Below, piece after piece: positions 1-7,860 of a stretch of 64,000 nt of DNA. The stretch is from JAEULH01 sp034382075 (GTDB taxonomy: Bacteria; Pseudomonadota; Alphaproteobacteria; Rhodospirillales; Defluviicoccaceae). The stretch lies in contig JAXMOZ010000001.1 in the NCBI GenBank assembly GCA_034382075.1, positions 62,001-126,000 of the forward strand. Direction: 5' to 3'. The first letter of the stretch is position 1; the number at the start of each line of letters is the position of its first letter. The notes below the pieces were generated by a model. It was not told the origin of the DNA. It searched no databases and worked only from the letters and a program-made list of their open reading frames with translations. Position numbers and translations under genes: made by a program.

Positions 1-2
1 CC

Positions 3-1436
3 GACGTCGACCACATCCTGCCCTACTCGAAGACGCTCGACGACAGCCCGGCGAACAAGGTGGTTGCGCACCGCGCCTGCAACAGGGCAAAGGGCAACAA
101 CACACCGTGGGAGCGCTGGCACGGCAATGAAGCGCGCTGGGCGACGATTAAAGATCAGGTCGGACGTCTCCACCGGGCGAAGCAGTGGCGCTTTCAGCCG
201 GACGCGATGGAGCGGTTCGAACAAGAAGGCGGTTTTCTCGCCCGTCAGCTGACAGACACCCAGTATCTGTCGCGGCTCGCGCGAAAGTACCTTTCGAGCC
301 TCTACCCCGAAGCAGGCGCAGGCAGCGGCCACGTCTATGTCATTCCGGGCCGCATGACGGCCATGCTGCGTCGCCTCTGGGGCCTCAACAGCCTGCTTCC
401 GGACCACAATTTCGTCGAAAATGAGCACAGCGACGCGCCGAAGAACCGGCTCGACCACCGCCACCACGCCATCGACGCAGCGGTAACCGCCGTGACCACT
501 CGAAGCCTGCTGCAGCGTATTGCACGTGCCGCCGCTTTGGCAGAAGAGAAAGAACTCGGCCGGCTGTTCGAGGACCTGCCCCAGCCGTGGCCGAGCTTCC
601 GCGAAGACCTGGGGAACAAGCTGGCCGGGGTGACGGTCAGCCATAAGGCAGATCACGGCCGAACGGGCAGGCCGCGGCCGGGTCACGACGTCACCGCCGG
701 CAGGCTCCACAACGACACCGCTTATGGTCTTACCGGGGTGACTGCGGCCGACGGCAAGACGCCCATCGTCGTCCACCGGGTGCCGCTATTGAAGCTGAAG
801 CCCCCCGACCTGGACGATCCGAACCGCATTCCTGACGACGCTCTACGCGGGGCGCTGCGGACGTGGACGCGCGGGCGGACCGGCAAGGAGTTCGAACGGG
901 CGTTGGCCCGCATGGCCAAGGAACATCCGACGTTCAAAGGCATTCGCCACATTCGGGTGCGCGAAGCGCTGAACGTCATCCCGATCCGCGACCGAACCGG
1001 GCGCGCCTACAAGGCTTACAAGGGCGACGCGAACGCGCGCTTCGACGTCTGGCGACTGCCGAACGGGAAGTGGACGGCGGACATCGTCTCCATGTTCGCT
1101 GCCCATCAGCGGGACCAGCGGGATCGCCGTCCCCATCCGGCCGCCAAGAAGGTGCTGAGCCTGCGCCAGAACGACATGCTTGCCATAGAGCGCGCTGGCG
1201 GGCCGCCTCAGATCGTCCGCGTCGTCAAGTTTTCGGCGGGCGGCACGATTGCCCTCGCCCCCCACAACGAAGGGGGGCCGCTGAAGGCGAGGGACGCCGC
1301 GTCGAACGACGTAGACCCGTTCAAATACATCCTGTCGTCGGCCGGCGGCCTTAAGGCCATGAAGGCCCGTCAGGTTCGCATCGATCCGCTTGGACGGGTG
1401 TCCGACCCGGGGCCGCGGGAACCGGCCAGGGCCTGA
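3..1436 (+). CDS. cas9: CRISPR-associated endonuclease Cas9 (type II-C), 3' part only
   Basis: RNA-guided DNA endonuclease of the type II CRISPR system; the 5' end lies before the window and 477 codons remain. The frame opens inside the HNH nuclease: DVDHILPYS holds the catalytic His (codon 12-14), followed by the conserved ANK and N-RAKGN residues of this fold. FLARQLTDTQY and the RuvC-III motif HHAIDA (Asp codon 474-476) follow. The remaining C-terminal part, about 300 residues, would be the wedge and PAM-interacting domains. Subtype II-C is assigned because cas1 and cas2 follow directly with no csn2 or cas4, and because of the repeat sequence. cas1 starts 16 bases after the stop, so the three genes look like one operon. 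No internal stop is visible. Confidence 0.95.
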   Translation, partial: DVDHILPYSKTLDDSPANKVVAHRACNRAKGNNTPWERWHGNEARWATIKDQVGRLHRAKQWRFQPDAMERFEQEGGFLARQLTDTQYLSRLARKYLSSLYPEAGAGSGHVYVIPGRMTAMLRRLWGLNSLLPDHNFVENEHSDAPKNRLDHRHHAIDAAVTAVTTRSLLQRIARAAALAEEKELGRLFEDLPQPWPSFREDLGNKLAGVTVSHKADHGRTGRPRPGHDVTAGRLHNDTAYGLTGVTAADGKTPIVVHRVPLLKLKPPDLDDPNRIPDDALRGALRTWTRGRTGKEFERALARMAKEHPTFKGIRHIRVREALNVIPIRDRTGRAYKAYKGDANARFDVWRLPNGKWTADIVSMFAAHQRDQRDRRPHPAAKKVLSLRQNDMLAIERAGGPPQIVRVVKFSAGGTIALAPHNEGGPLKARDAASNDVDPFKYILSSAGGLKAMKARQVRIDPLGRVSDPGPREPARA

Positions 1437-1452
1437 GCGGGAGTGGGCAGCC

Positions 1453-2409
1453 GTGAAGCGCATCGTCGATGTCGCCACCGACGGGCTTCACCTCTTCGCC
1501 TACCGCGGCTTCCTGATGGTTGAGCAGGAGCGTGAGGAGGTCGGCCGGGTGGCGCTTGATGACATTCATGCGGTCATCGTCCACGCGCATGGGGTCACGT
1601 GGACGTGCAATCTGGTGGCGCGGCTTGCCGAGCGCGGGGCGCCGATCGTCTTCTGCGGGGTCAACCACAGTCCTATCGCGGTGACGCTGCCGCTGGAAGG
1701 TCACCACGCACAGAGCGCGCGGATGTGGGCGCAGTGGAGCGCCCCGCGACCGCTCGTCAAGCAGCTTTGGCGGCGAATCGTTCAGGCGAAGATCGGAATG
1801 CAGGGATCGCTGCTGGAGACGCGCGGCGCGACTGGCGCCGCTGGCTTCGCGCTGATCGCGCGGCGGGTCCGCTCAGGGGATCCGGATAATGTTGAGGCGC
1901 AAGCCGCCCGCCGCTATTGGCCCGCTCTCATGGGCAAGGACTTCCGCCGGGACCGGAACGAGGCCGGCGCGAACGCCCTGCTCAATTACGGGTATACGGT
2001 GATGCGTGCCACAGCCGCGCGCGCCGTAGTCGCCGCCGGCCTGCATCCGACAATAGGCATTCAGCACGCCAACCGCGGCAACGCCTTGGCCCTCGCCGAC
2101 GATCTCGTTGAGCCCTTCCGGCCGCTCGTGGATGCGCTCGTTGCAACCGTGGTTTCTGAAGGCGCCGTAGCGCTTGATCCCCCGCTGAAGCGGCGTTTCG
2201 CGCGGTTGATCGGGTTCGACCTCCGCTTCGGCGGCGAAGCCTCGCCCGTCGCAGTGGCATCGCAGCGGCTGGCCCGCTCGCTTGCGGGGAGCTTCGAACT
2301 CCGGCGGCCGGTCCTTGAGATGTTTGATCCACCGACGCCGATCGAGTGGGGGGCGCTGACTCACGCCGAGGAGGACGAAGCGGAATGGCACAGGATGGGA
2401 GCTATTTGA
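1453..2409 (+). CDS. cas1: CRISPR-associated integrase Cas1 (type II)
   Basis: Catalytic subunit of the Cas1-Cas2 spacer integrase, 318 residues, the usual size for type II Cas1. The expected metal ligands are present: a Glu in NVEAQAARRYW, a His in IQHANRGN and an acidic cluster in LADDLVEPFRPLVD. The GTG at 1453 (VKRIVDVATDG) is preferred over an in-frame start at 1390, because the extra upstream residues lie inside the cas9 coding sequence and do not resemble Cas1. The gene follows cas9 by 16 bases and overlaps the start of cas2 by about 25, which suggests translational coupling. Confidence 0.95.
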   Translation: MKRIVDVATDGLHLFAYRGFLMVEQEREEVGRVALDDIHAVIVHAHGVTWTCNLVARLAERGAPIVFCGVNHSPIAVTLPLEGHHAQSARMWAQWSAPRPLVKQLWRRIVQAKIGMQGSLLETRGATGAAGFALIARRVRSGDPDNVEAQAARRYWPALMGKDFRRDRNEAGANALLNYGYTVMRATAARAVVAAGLHPTIGIQHANRGNALALADDLVEPFRPLVDALVATVVSEGAVALDPPLKRRFARLIGFDLRFGGEASPVAVASQRLARSLAGSFELRRPVLEMFDPPTPIEWGALTHAEEDEAEWHRMGAI

Positions 2410-2729
2410 GCGGGTATAGGCTGATGTGGATTTTCGTCATGTTCGACCTGCCGGTGGGGACGAAGAAGCAGGCGCGGGAGGCAACGAGGTTTCGCGAATT
2501 CCTTCTCGATAGGGGCTTCGAGATGAGCCAGTTTTCCGTGTACGCGCGCTTCTGCAGCGGCAAGGAGAGCTACCAGGTCCACCTTCGCACGATCGAGCAG
2601 AACCTGCCGGAGAAGGGCGACGTCCATGTCCTCACCTTCACCGACCGTCAGTACGAGGGGATCGTCAGGTTCGCGAGCCGGCGCCGGAAGAAGCCGCGGG
2701 CAAATCCTGACCAACTCGCCATGTTCTAA
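2385..2729 (+). CDS. cas2: CRISPR-associated protein Cas2
   Basis: Structural partner of Cas1 in spacer acquisition, 114 residues if it starts at ATG 2385. The ferredoxin-like core begins at MWIFVMFDLPVGTKKQ, whose Asp is the conserved acidic residue after the first strand. FEMSQFSVYARFC and VHVLTFTDRQYEG are also typical of type II Cas2. A GGAGG about 15 bases upstream of 2385 supports that start. An internal ATG at 2424, directly before the core, would give a 101-residue protein and cannot be excluded. The start lies inside cas1, and the CRISPR array begins 71 bases after the stop. Confidence 0.93.
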   Translation: MAQDGSYLSGYRLMWIFVMFDLPVGTKKQAREATRFREFLLDRGFEMSQFSVYARFCSGKESYQVHLRTIEQNLPEKGDVHVLTFTDRQYEGIVRFASRRRKKPRANPDQLAMF

Positions 2730-2752
2730 ATATGTCCTCGGTATTCTAGCGG

Positions 2753-2802
2753 CTGGCTGTGCCGTTTCCGCCGCTATCGCAAGAGGTTAACGGCACAGCC
2801 AG
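2753..2802. promoter_or_regulatory. Perfect inverted repeat between cas2 and the CRISPR array
   Basis: CTGGCTGTGCCGTT at 2753-2766 is matched exactly by its reverse complement at 2789-2802, giving a 14-bp stem and a 22-base loop. The second arm runs two bases into the first CRISPR repeat. No U-run follows on either strand, so it is not a classical intrinsic terminator. Its position at the junction where new spacers are expected to enter suggests a leader or anchor element, or a processing or stop structure for transcripts coming from the array. Confidence 0.6.
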
Positions 2803-4470
2803 GGTAGCGCTTCAGAAATCGCGGGCCAACCGCAACCACGCCGGCCACGGAGGCGTCCCGCGTCTGAGGGTAGCGCTTCAGAAATCGCGGGCCAACCGCA
2901 ACATTGCGCGCATTGGCGCTTCCCAGCGGCCTAGGGTAGCGCTTCAGAAATCGCGGGCCAACCGCAACGGCAGCCGCGAGGTCGTGTGCTGGTCGGACAG
3001 GGTAGCGCTTCAGAAATCGCGGGCCAACCGCAACGCCTGAGATCGACATCATCGAGATCGTGGAGAGGGTAGCGCTTCAGAAATCGCGGGCCAACCGCAA
3101 CCGAGCTGCTGCGCTACGTCCGTGAATGGTCGAGGGTAGCGCTTCAGAAATCGCGGGCCAACCGCAACGCGGGGGATCGGCCGCCAATGATCGAGATAGG
3201 GTAGCGCTTCAGAAATCGCGGGCCAACCGCAACAATCGGATCGCTGCCATCATCCCCTGGATCAGGGTAGCGCTTCAGAAATCGCGGGCCAACCGCAACT
3301 TCACCAGGGGGTTCGTCGGCGCCGCAACCAGGGTAGCGCTTCAGAAATCGCGGGCCAACCGCAACGATAGCGAAGACGTTGACGTGGTGGAGAGCAGGGT
3401 AGCGCTTCAGAAATCGCGGGCCAACCGCAACAGCGCCGGGCCGATCATCGTCCCGGCGACGAGGGTAGCGCTTCAGAAATCGCGGGCCAACCGCAACTTG
3501 CAACCCAATGAGTTCGACGCTCTGGTCAGGGTAGCGCTTCAGAAATCGCGGGCCAACCGCAACTGGCCTCGACGCGGCCTCGGCGGCGGTCTTAGGGTAG
3601 CGCTTCAGAAATCGCGGGCCAACCGCAACTCGGCCAGGTAGCGCTCGAACGTCGAGGCCAGGGTAGCGCTTCAGAAATCGCGGGCCAACCGCAACAGGAT
3701 CGTCGAGTGGGTCGTCCGCGGCGGCAGGGTAGCGCTTCAGAAATCGCGGGCCAACCGCAACCCGGCGCGGCGTCGGCCAGGCGATCGGGTTAGGGTAGCG
3801 CTTCAGAAACCGCGGGCCACCCGCAACCAGCGACACCACCGGCCACGGCTTGAACCTAGGGTAGCGCTTCAGAAATCGCGGGCCAACCGCAACCCGGAGC
3901 AGAGGGTCGAAGCGCTGCGCCAGAGGGTAGCGCTTCAGAAAGCGCGGGCCAACCGCAACCGGACCGCGTCGCGTGAGGCGAGGCGCAGGAGGGTAGCGCT
4001 TCAGAAATCGCGGGCCAACCGCAACTTGGTCAGCGTGTAGTCGGTGACGAGAGCCAGGGTAGCGCTTCAGAAATCGCGGGCCAACCGCAACAGGTAGCAG
4101 ATCTGCCCGCCCGGCTTGAGGGGGTAGCGCTTTAAAAATCGCGGGCCAACCGCAACCAATCAGCCGTTATCGGCATGGCCTTCCTCAGGGTAGCGCTTCA
4201 GAAATCGCGGGCCAACCGCAACAGCTGCACGCCCGGTTCCAGCCGGCGCGCTAGGGTAGCGCTTCAGAAATCGCGGGCCAACCGCAACTCGGTCAGGCCG
4301 GTGATCGGCGAGGCCCGGAGGGTAGCGCTTCAGAAATCGCGGGCCAACCGCAACTGGCAGAGGCCCGGATCCGGTTCGGGTCCAAGGCTAGCGCTTCAGA
4401 AATCGCGGGCCAACCGCAACGTCGACCAGAGCGGCAAGGTCAGGGCGTAAGGGTAGCGCTTCAGAAATCG
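2801..4470 (-). CRISPR. Type II-C CRISPR array, 25 full repeats plus one truncated
   Basis: Direct repeats of 36 bases (AGGGTAGCGCTTCAG...GGGCCAACCGCAAC on the plus strand) start at 2801, 2867, 2933, 2999, 3066 and so on to 4385, separated by unique spacers of 29-31 bases. The first fifteen repeats (2801-3761) are identical. Variants appear only further along: 3792 (two changes), 3924 (one), 4121 (several) and 4385 (one). The last copy at 4450 keeps about 21 bases before turning into unrelated sequence. Read on the minus strand the repeat begins GTTGCGG and ends GCGCTACCCT, matching the GTTG...CTACAAT layout of known II-C repeats such as that of Neisseria. The crRNAs are therefore most likely transcribed toward cas2, opposite to the cas genes. 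No tracrRNA anti-repeat was seen around the array; it may lie upstream of cas9. Confidence 0.97.
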
Positions 4471-4485
4471 CAAGCCCGCCGCGCC

Positions 4486-5640
4486 CTACCGCCGTGGCGG
4501 GAGCTGGGTCGAGGCGCGCGAGCGGGTGGCGGCGAGCACCCCGCGAAGATCCTCCTCGCAGGCGCGCAGCTCCTGTTCCGCCTCGGCGCGCTTGCGCTTG
4601 CCCTCGTCGGCGATGCGCAGGCTGTCCTCGATGGTCGCGATCAGCGCGTCGTTGGCCTTCTTCACCGCGGCGATGTCGAAGACGCCCCGCTCGATCTGGG
4701 TGCGAACCTCGATGTTCGCCTGCTTCAGGTTCTCGGCGTTGGCGAGCAGCAGCTCGTTGGTGAGGTCGGTCGCCTCCTTCAGCGTCCGCCCGGCCTCGCG
4801 CGAGCGGAAGATGGTCACCGCCTGCGCCAGTTGCTGGCGCCACAGCGGCACGGTGTTGGCCAGCGTCGAGGTGATCTTGCCGATCAGGCTCTTGTCGTTC
4901 TCCTGCACCAGCCGGATGCTGGGCAGGCTCTGCATCGCCACCTGGCGGGTGAGCTTGAGGTCGTGGACCCGGCGCTCCAGGTCGTCGCGGGCCACCCTGA
5001 GGTCGCGCAGCTCCTGGGCGTCGAGGACGTCGCCGCTGCTCTCCGCCTTGCGGGCGACCGCGGGGATGACCTCGGTGTCCAGCCGGCGCAGCTTCTCGTC
5101 GCCGGCGGCGATGTAGTCGGCGAACTGGTGAAAATATTCGAGGTTCGCCGCATACAGCCGGTCGAGCTGGGCGATGTCGGTGAGCAGCCGGGTCTTGTGG
5201 CTGTCGAGACGGTCGCCGATGGCGTCGATCTGCTTGCGCACCTCCTCGTAGCGCTGGAGGAAGCCGGCCAGGGGCTTGCCGCGGCCGAGAACGCGCGACA
5301 GCAGCCCAGGCTTCTGGTTCAAGCCCATCTTGGTGGGGTCGAAGCCGCGAAGCGTCGTCAGCATCTCGCTCAGCGCGGTGCCGGCGGGACCGACGTCCTT
5401 GTTGCGCACGCCCTCCAGCATCTCGTCGGAGATGCTGGTGAGCCGCTCCTGGGCCTTGGTGCCGAAGAACAGGACCGAGTTGGAGTCGCGGACGTCGAGC
5501 TCGCTCATCACCCGCTCGATCCGCTCGCGTCTTGCCGGATCCGCCTCGCCGTAGGCAACGATCTCGCCCGGCGCTGGCTCCTGGGGCACCGGTGCGGCCG
5601 CGTAAGGCACGGGCTGGCCGCCAAAGCTTTCCTTGACCAT
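4486..5640 (-). CDS. Toxic anion resistance protein, TelA/KlaA family
   Basis: 384-residue soluble protein of the TelA family, known from tellurite-resistance loci and from housekeeping stress clusters together with XpaC. After a Pro/Ala-rich N-terminus of about 30 residues it is almost entirely helical and charged. Recognisable family stretches are SVLFFGTKAQERL, FDPTKMGLNQKPGLLSRVLG, LRDLRVARDDLERRVHDLKL and the late ATDLTNELLLANAENLKQA. No membrane segment or signal peptide is visible, so it is cytoplasmic. The XpaC-like gene lies 42 bases upstream, and the pair is very probably one operon. The stop lies about 15 bases from the degenerate end of the CRISPR array, which is convergent on this side. 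The biochemical function of the family is not established. Confidence 0.88.
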   Translation of the reverse strand: MVKESFGGQPVPYAAAPVPQEPAPGEIVAYGEADPARRERIERVMSELDVRDSNSVLFFGTKAQERLTSISDEMLEGVRNKDVGPAGTALSEMLTTLRGFDPTKMGLNQKPGLLSRVLGRGKPLAGFLQRYEEVRKQIDAIGDRLDSHKTRLLTDIAQLDRLYAANLEYFHQFADYIAAGDEKLRRLDTEVIPAVARKAESSGDVLDAQELRDLRVARDDLERRVHDLKLTRQVAMQSLPSIRLVQENDKSLIGKITSTLANTVPLWRQQLAQAVTIFRSREAGRTLKEATDLTNELLLANAENLKQANIEVRTQIERGVFDIAAVKKANDALIATIEDSLRIADEGKRKRAEAEQELRACEEDLRGVLAATRSRASTQLPPRR

Positions 5641-5682
5641 GATTGCGTTCTTCCCCTCTTCGACCCCTGCCGCGGGCCCGTC

Positions 5683-6519
5683 TCAGCTCACGCCTTCGTG
5701 CTTCAGCCGCGTCGCCAGCACCTCGATCTGCACGTCGAGGTCGGCGAGGCTGGAGTCGGTCAGCATCCGCTGCTGCTCCTCGCAGACGCCCTCCATGTCG
5801 ATGAGGAGCTGGCGGAAGTTCTGCTCCAGCTCCGGCGGCTGGGCGCCGTCGTGGGTGCGCGCGTACTTCTCGGTCACCTGCCTGGCGCCGTCGAGGTAGA
5901 CGTTGATGAAGCGCCTGGCGCGCCGCAGGCTGCGCGGGTTCTCCTCGATGGTCGCGAGCACCTTGCGCGAGCCGGCGACGATCCGGTCCAGCCTGCGGCG
6001 GAATTCCAGCGAGCGGATCTTCTGCCCGGCGTGCTCGATGCCCTCCACCTTGGCATAGGCCTCGCGGAGCGCCGCCTCGATCTCCTTGGCGTCCGAGGCG
6101 AGGTCGGCGGGCAGGGCAAGCGCGCCGGGGCGCGGGTCGAAGCCGTAGAGCAGGAAGAAGCCGATGGAAAAGGCGATGCCGAAGGCGCCGGCGGTGACGA
6201 CGTCGTGGCCGGCGGAGGCGTAAGCCGCGAACGCCGTGGCCAAGGCCATGATCCCGGCGCCGATCGCCTTGTAGCGGGGCGGCGGGGTGGAGAAGGGCTT
6301 CTCGTCGTAGACGGCCTCCTTCAGGAAGCCGATCCGGGCAACGGTGGCGCCGACCAGGAAGCCGCCGTAGGCCAGCGTCGCCGAAAGCATCGCCCCGAGT
6401 GAGCCTGTCCACAGCGAAACCAGCGCATCGAACGCGAGCGGCAGGGGCAGCACGTACAGCCACCAGCCGCGCACCGTCGAGCGCAGCCGCTTCCACAGCT
6501 TGGCGAACTCGTTGTCCAC
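5683..6519 (-). CDS. XpaC-like integral membrane protein (5-bromo-4-chloroindolyl phosphate hydrolysis family)
   Basis: 278-residue protein of the XpaC/PF10112 type, whose genes regularly accompany telA. The N-terminal third is hydrophobic: WWLYVLPLPLAFDALVSLW, a second pair of helices near residues 40-60, and GAFGIAFSIGFFLLYG near 115-135. The C-terminal half is soluble and helical (IEAALREAYAKVEGI, LRRARRFINVYLDGARQVTEKY), facing the cytoplasm in the family model. The GTG at 6519 (VDNEFAKLWKR) is chosen because the upstream extension overlaps the small ORF at 6525-6689 in another frame. Six bases separate that ORF's stop from this start. The true enzymatic role of XpaC proteins is uncertain. 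Confidence 0.8.
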   Translation of the reverse strand: MDNEFAKLWKRLRSTVRGWWLYVLPLPLAFDALVSLWTGSLGAMLSATLAYGGFLVGATVARIGFLKEAVYDEKPFSTPPPRYKAIGAGIMALATAFAAYASAGHDVVTAGAFGIAFSIGFFLLYGFDPRPGALALPADLASDAKEIEAALREAYAKVEGIEHAGQKIRSLEFRRRLDRIVAGSRKVLATIEENPRSLRRARRFINVYLDGARQVTEKYARTHDGAQPPELEQNFRQLLIDMEGVCEEQQRMLTDSSLADLDVQIEVLATRLKHEGVS

Positions 6520-6524
6520 CGCGC

Positions 6525-6689
6525 TCAGTCTCCCGACCCCGCCGAGCCGGGGCTTGCCGGCGCCTCGATGGCGGGCGGGCTCATGGCGGCATCGTTCCGG
6601 CCGGAGGTCACCAGCGCCTGGCAGCTCACCACGCCGATGGTCCCGGCGAGCAGCAGCCAGCCAATCATCTTCGTTACCGCGCGCGACAT
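6525..6689 (-). CDS. Small membrane-anchored protein upstream of xpaC-telA
   Basis: 54 codons starting at ATG 6689, preceded by AGGGA at a good distance. The N-terminus MSRAVTKMIGWLLLAGTIGVVSC is one hydrophobic helix ending in a Cys. VVSC is only a weak match to a lipobox, so this is either a small single-span protein or a lipoprotein. The rest is Pro/Ala/Gly-rich and probably disordered. It is tightly coupled to the XpaC-like gene (stop to start 6 bases). I recognise no family; the operon position suggests an accessory role in the XpaC-TelA envelope-stress set. Confidence 0.6.
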   Translation of the reverse strand: MSRAVTKMIGWLLLAGTIGVVSCQALVTSGRNDAAMSPPAIEAPASPGSAGSGD

Positions 6690-7004
6690 CGAACATCCCT
6701 GACTTTCCGGCACCGCAACGTAAAGGTGCAGGCGAAGATGTGGGGGTGAATCGAGCCGTTGCGCAATGGCAGGCGCGGGGGAGCGGCCGCCGCTCGGCGC
6801 GAGACCCTACCGGAGAGGCTGCAGCGCCGATCCCGAGGGACCGGCGCTGCGATGAGCCCTACGTCTGCGCGTAGCTGGGTTGACGCACCAGAGCCTGCAC
6901 GGTGCTTGCGCCCGTTTCGCTCCTCATCGTCACCCCGGACCTGTTCCGGAGGTCCACGGAAGGCCGGATGGCCGTGACAAGCACGGCCATGACGCCCGCC
7001 CGCT
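6690..7004. other. Intergenic stretch with one dispersed palindromic repeat
   Basis: 315 bases without a convincing gene. They must contain the promoter of the small protein-xpaC-telA set on the minus strand. The only structure seen is an imperfect hairpin at 6966-6994 (GGATGGCCGT...ACGGCCATGACG), related to the arms of the tandem repeats at 60985-61500. It lies just downstream of the LysM gene and may end its transcript. Confidence 0.5.
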
Positions 7005-7457
7005 TTAGACGTTGGCGGTGGTCTGGCCCAGCGGCGGGATGCGCAGGACCTGGCCCGGATAGATCTTGTCCGGGTGGGTGAGCATCGGCTTGTTGGCCTC
7101 GAAGATCACGTTGTACTTGTTGGCGTCGCCGTATTGCGCCTTGGAGATCTTCGACAGCGTGTCGCCGCTCTGCACGGTGTAGAACTTCGCCTCGCTGCCG
7201 GCAGGCGTGGTGATGTTTTCCTCGACCTTGGCGATCCCCTCGGTGTTGCCGAGCGCAAGGACGATCTTCTCTTTCTCCTCCTGCGAGGCGGCCTCGCCGC
7301 TCACCTTCACCGTGTCGCCCTCGACCTGGATGTCGAGCTTGTCGCTGGCAAAGCCGAGATCGGCGACCTGCTTCTTCAGGTCGTCCGGCTTTGGCGCTTC
7401 GTCGCCGCCGATGCCGAGCTTATGGCCGGCGGCCTTGATGAAATCGAACAGTCCCAT
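7005..7457 (-). CDS. LysM/BON domain protein (Kbp/YgaU-like)
   Basis: 150 residues, almost the same length as E. coli Kbp (149), a potassium-binding stress protein. The start MGLFDFIKAAGHKLG is typical. A BON domain covers about residues 25-88 (DLKKQVADLGFASDKLDIQVEG, VKVSGEAASQEEKEKI), followed by a LysM domain at about 92-142 (FYTVQSGDTLSKISKAQYGD, IYPGQVLRIPPL). There is no signal peptide, as in the family. Plus-strand bases 7458-7475 read as a good GGAGGGAG ribosome site for the minus-strand ATG. Neighbours on the same strand are the XpaC-TelA set, so a shared stress role is plausible. Confidence 0.88.
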   Translation of the reverse strand: MGLFDFIKAAGHKLGIGGDEAPKPDDLKKQVADLGFASDKLDIQVEGDTVKVSGEAASQEEKEKIVLALGNTEGIAKVEENITTPAGSEAKFYTVQSGDTLSKISKAQYGDANKYNVIFEANKPMLTHPDKIYPGQVLRIPPLGQTTANV

Positions 7458-7860
7458 CGTAAACTCCCTCCTGATGATGTCCCGGTCCCTGGTGACGCAA
7501 GCTCACGGCACGGCTGCCCGCGGCACGCTCTTCAGGGATGCGGACGGTAGGCGTGGCCGCCCGGATCCGCAACTCCTTCGTCGGCGGCGCGAACCGCTTC
7601 GGCGGCCGGTCATTCGGTCCTGCTCGCGACTGCTGCCGGTACGCAAGACTGCGTGCAAGGGATCAACCCACACAGCGAATGCGGGCGATTCACATCCGCC
7701 GCTATCCGACCGGTGCCGAAAGGCATACAAAGGCAAAGGACGCGCACCCTCGGACCATGGCGTCATGGCTCCCCGTTCCGTCCGCGTCGAAAGAGATGCG
7801 ACAATGCGAAGCCAAGCCTGCGGCCGCCTCTGCCACATGCCTTTCCCTGTGCGGGGCTGA
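7458..7860. other. Intergenic region between divergent genes, nothing recognised
   Basis: 403 bases between the divergent LysM-protein gene and glycosidase gene. It should contain both promoters. Short open frames here have no recognisable family and poor start contexts. I see no repeat, tRNA or clear riboswitch. Confidence 0.5.

Noticed and set aside
2753..2802. Intrinsic terminator of the cas operon
   Set aside because: The stem is excellent but no U-run follows on either strand.
2759..4450. Several open frames across the CRISPR array repeating VALQKSRANRN or AVGPRFLKRYP
   Set aside because: They are translations of the 36-base repeats; the changing parts are spacers and there are no credible starts.
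4450..4490. Possible tracrRNA anti-repeat at the far end of the array
   Set aside because: The retained 21 bases are the plus-strand left half of the repeat, which would pair with the 3' part of the crRNA repeat, whereas an anti-repeat should pair with the 5' part. It is a truncated terminal repeat.
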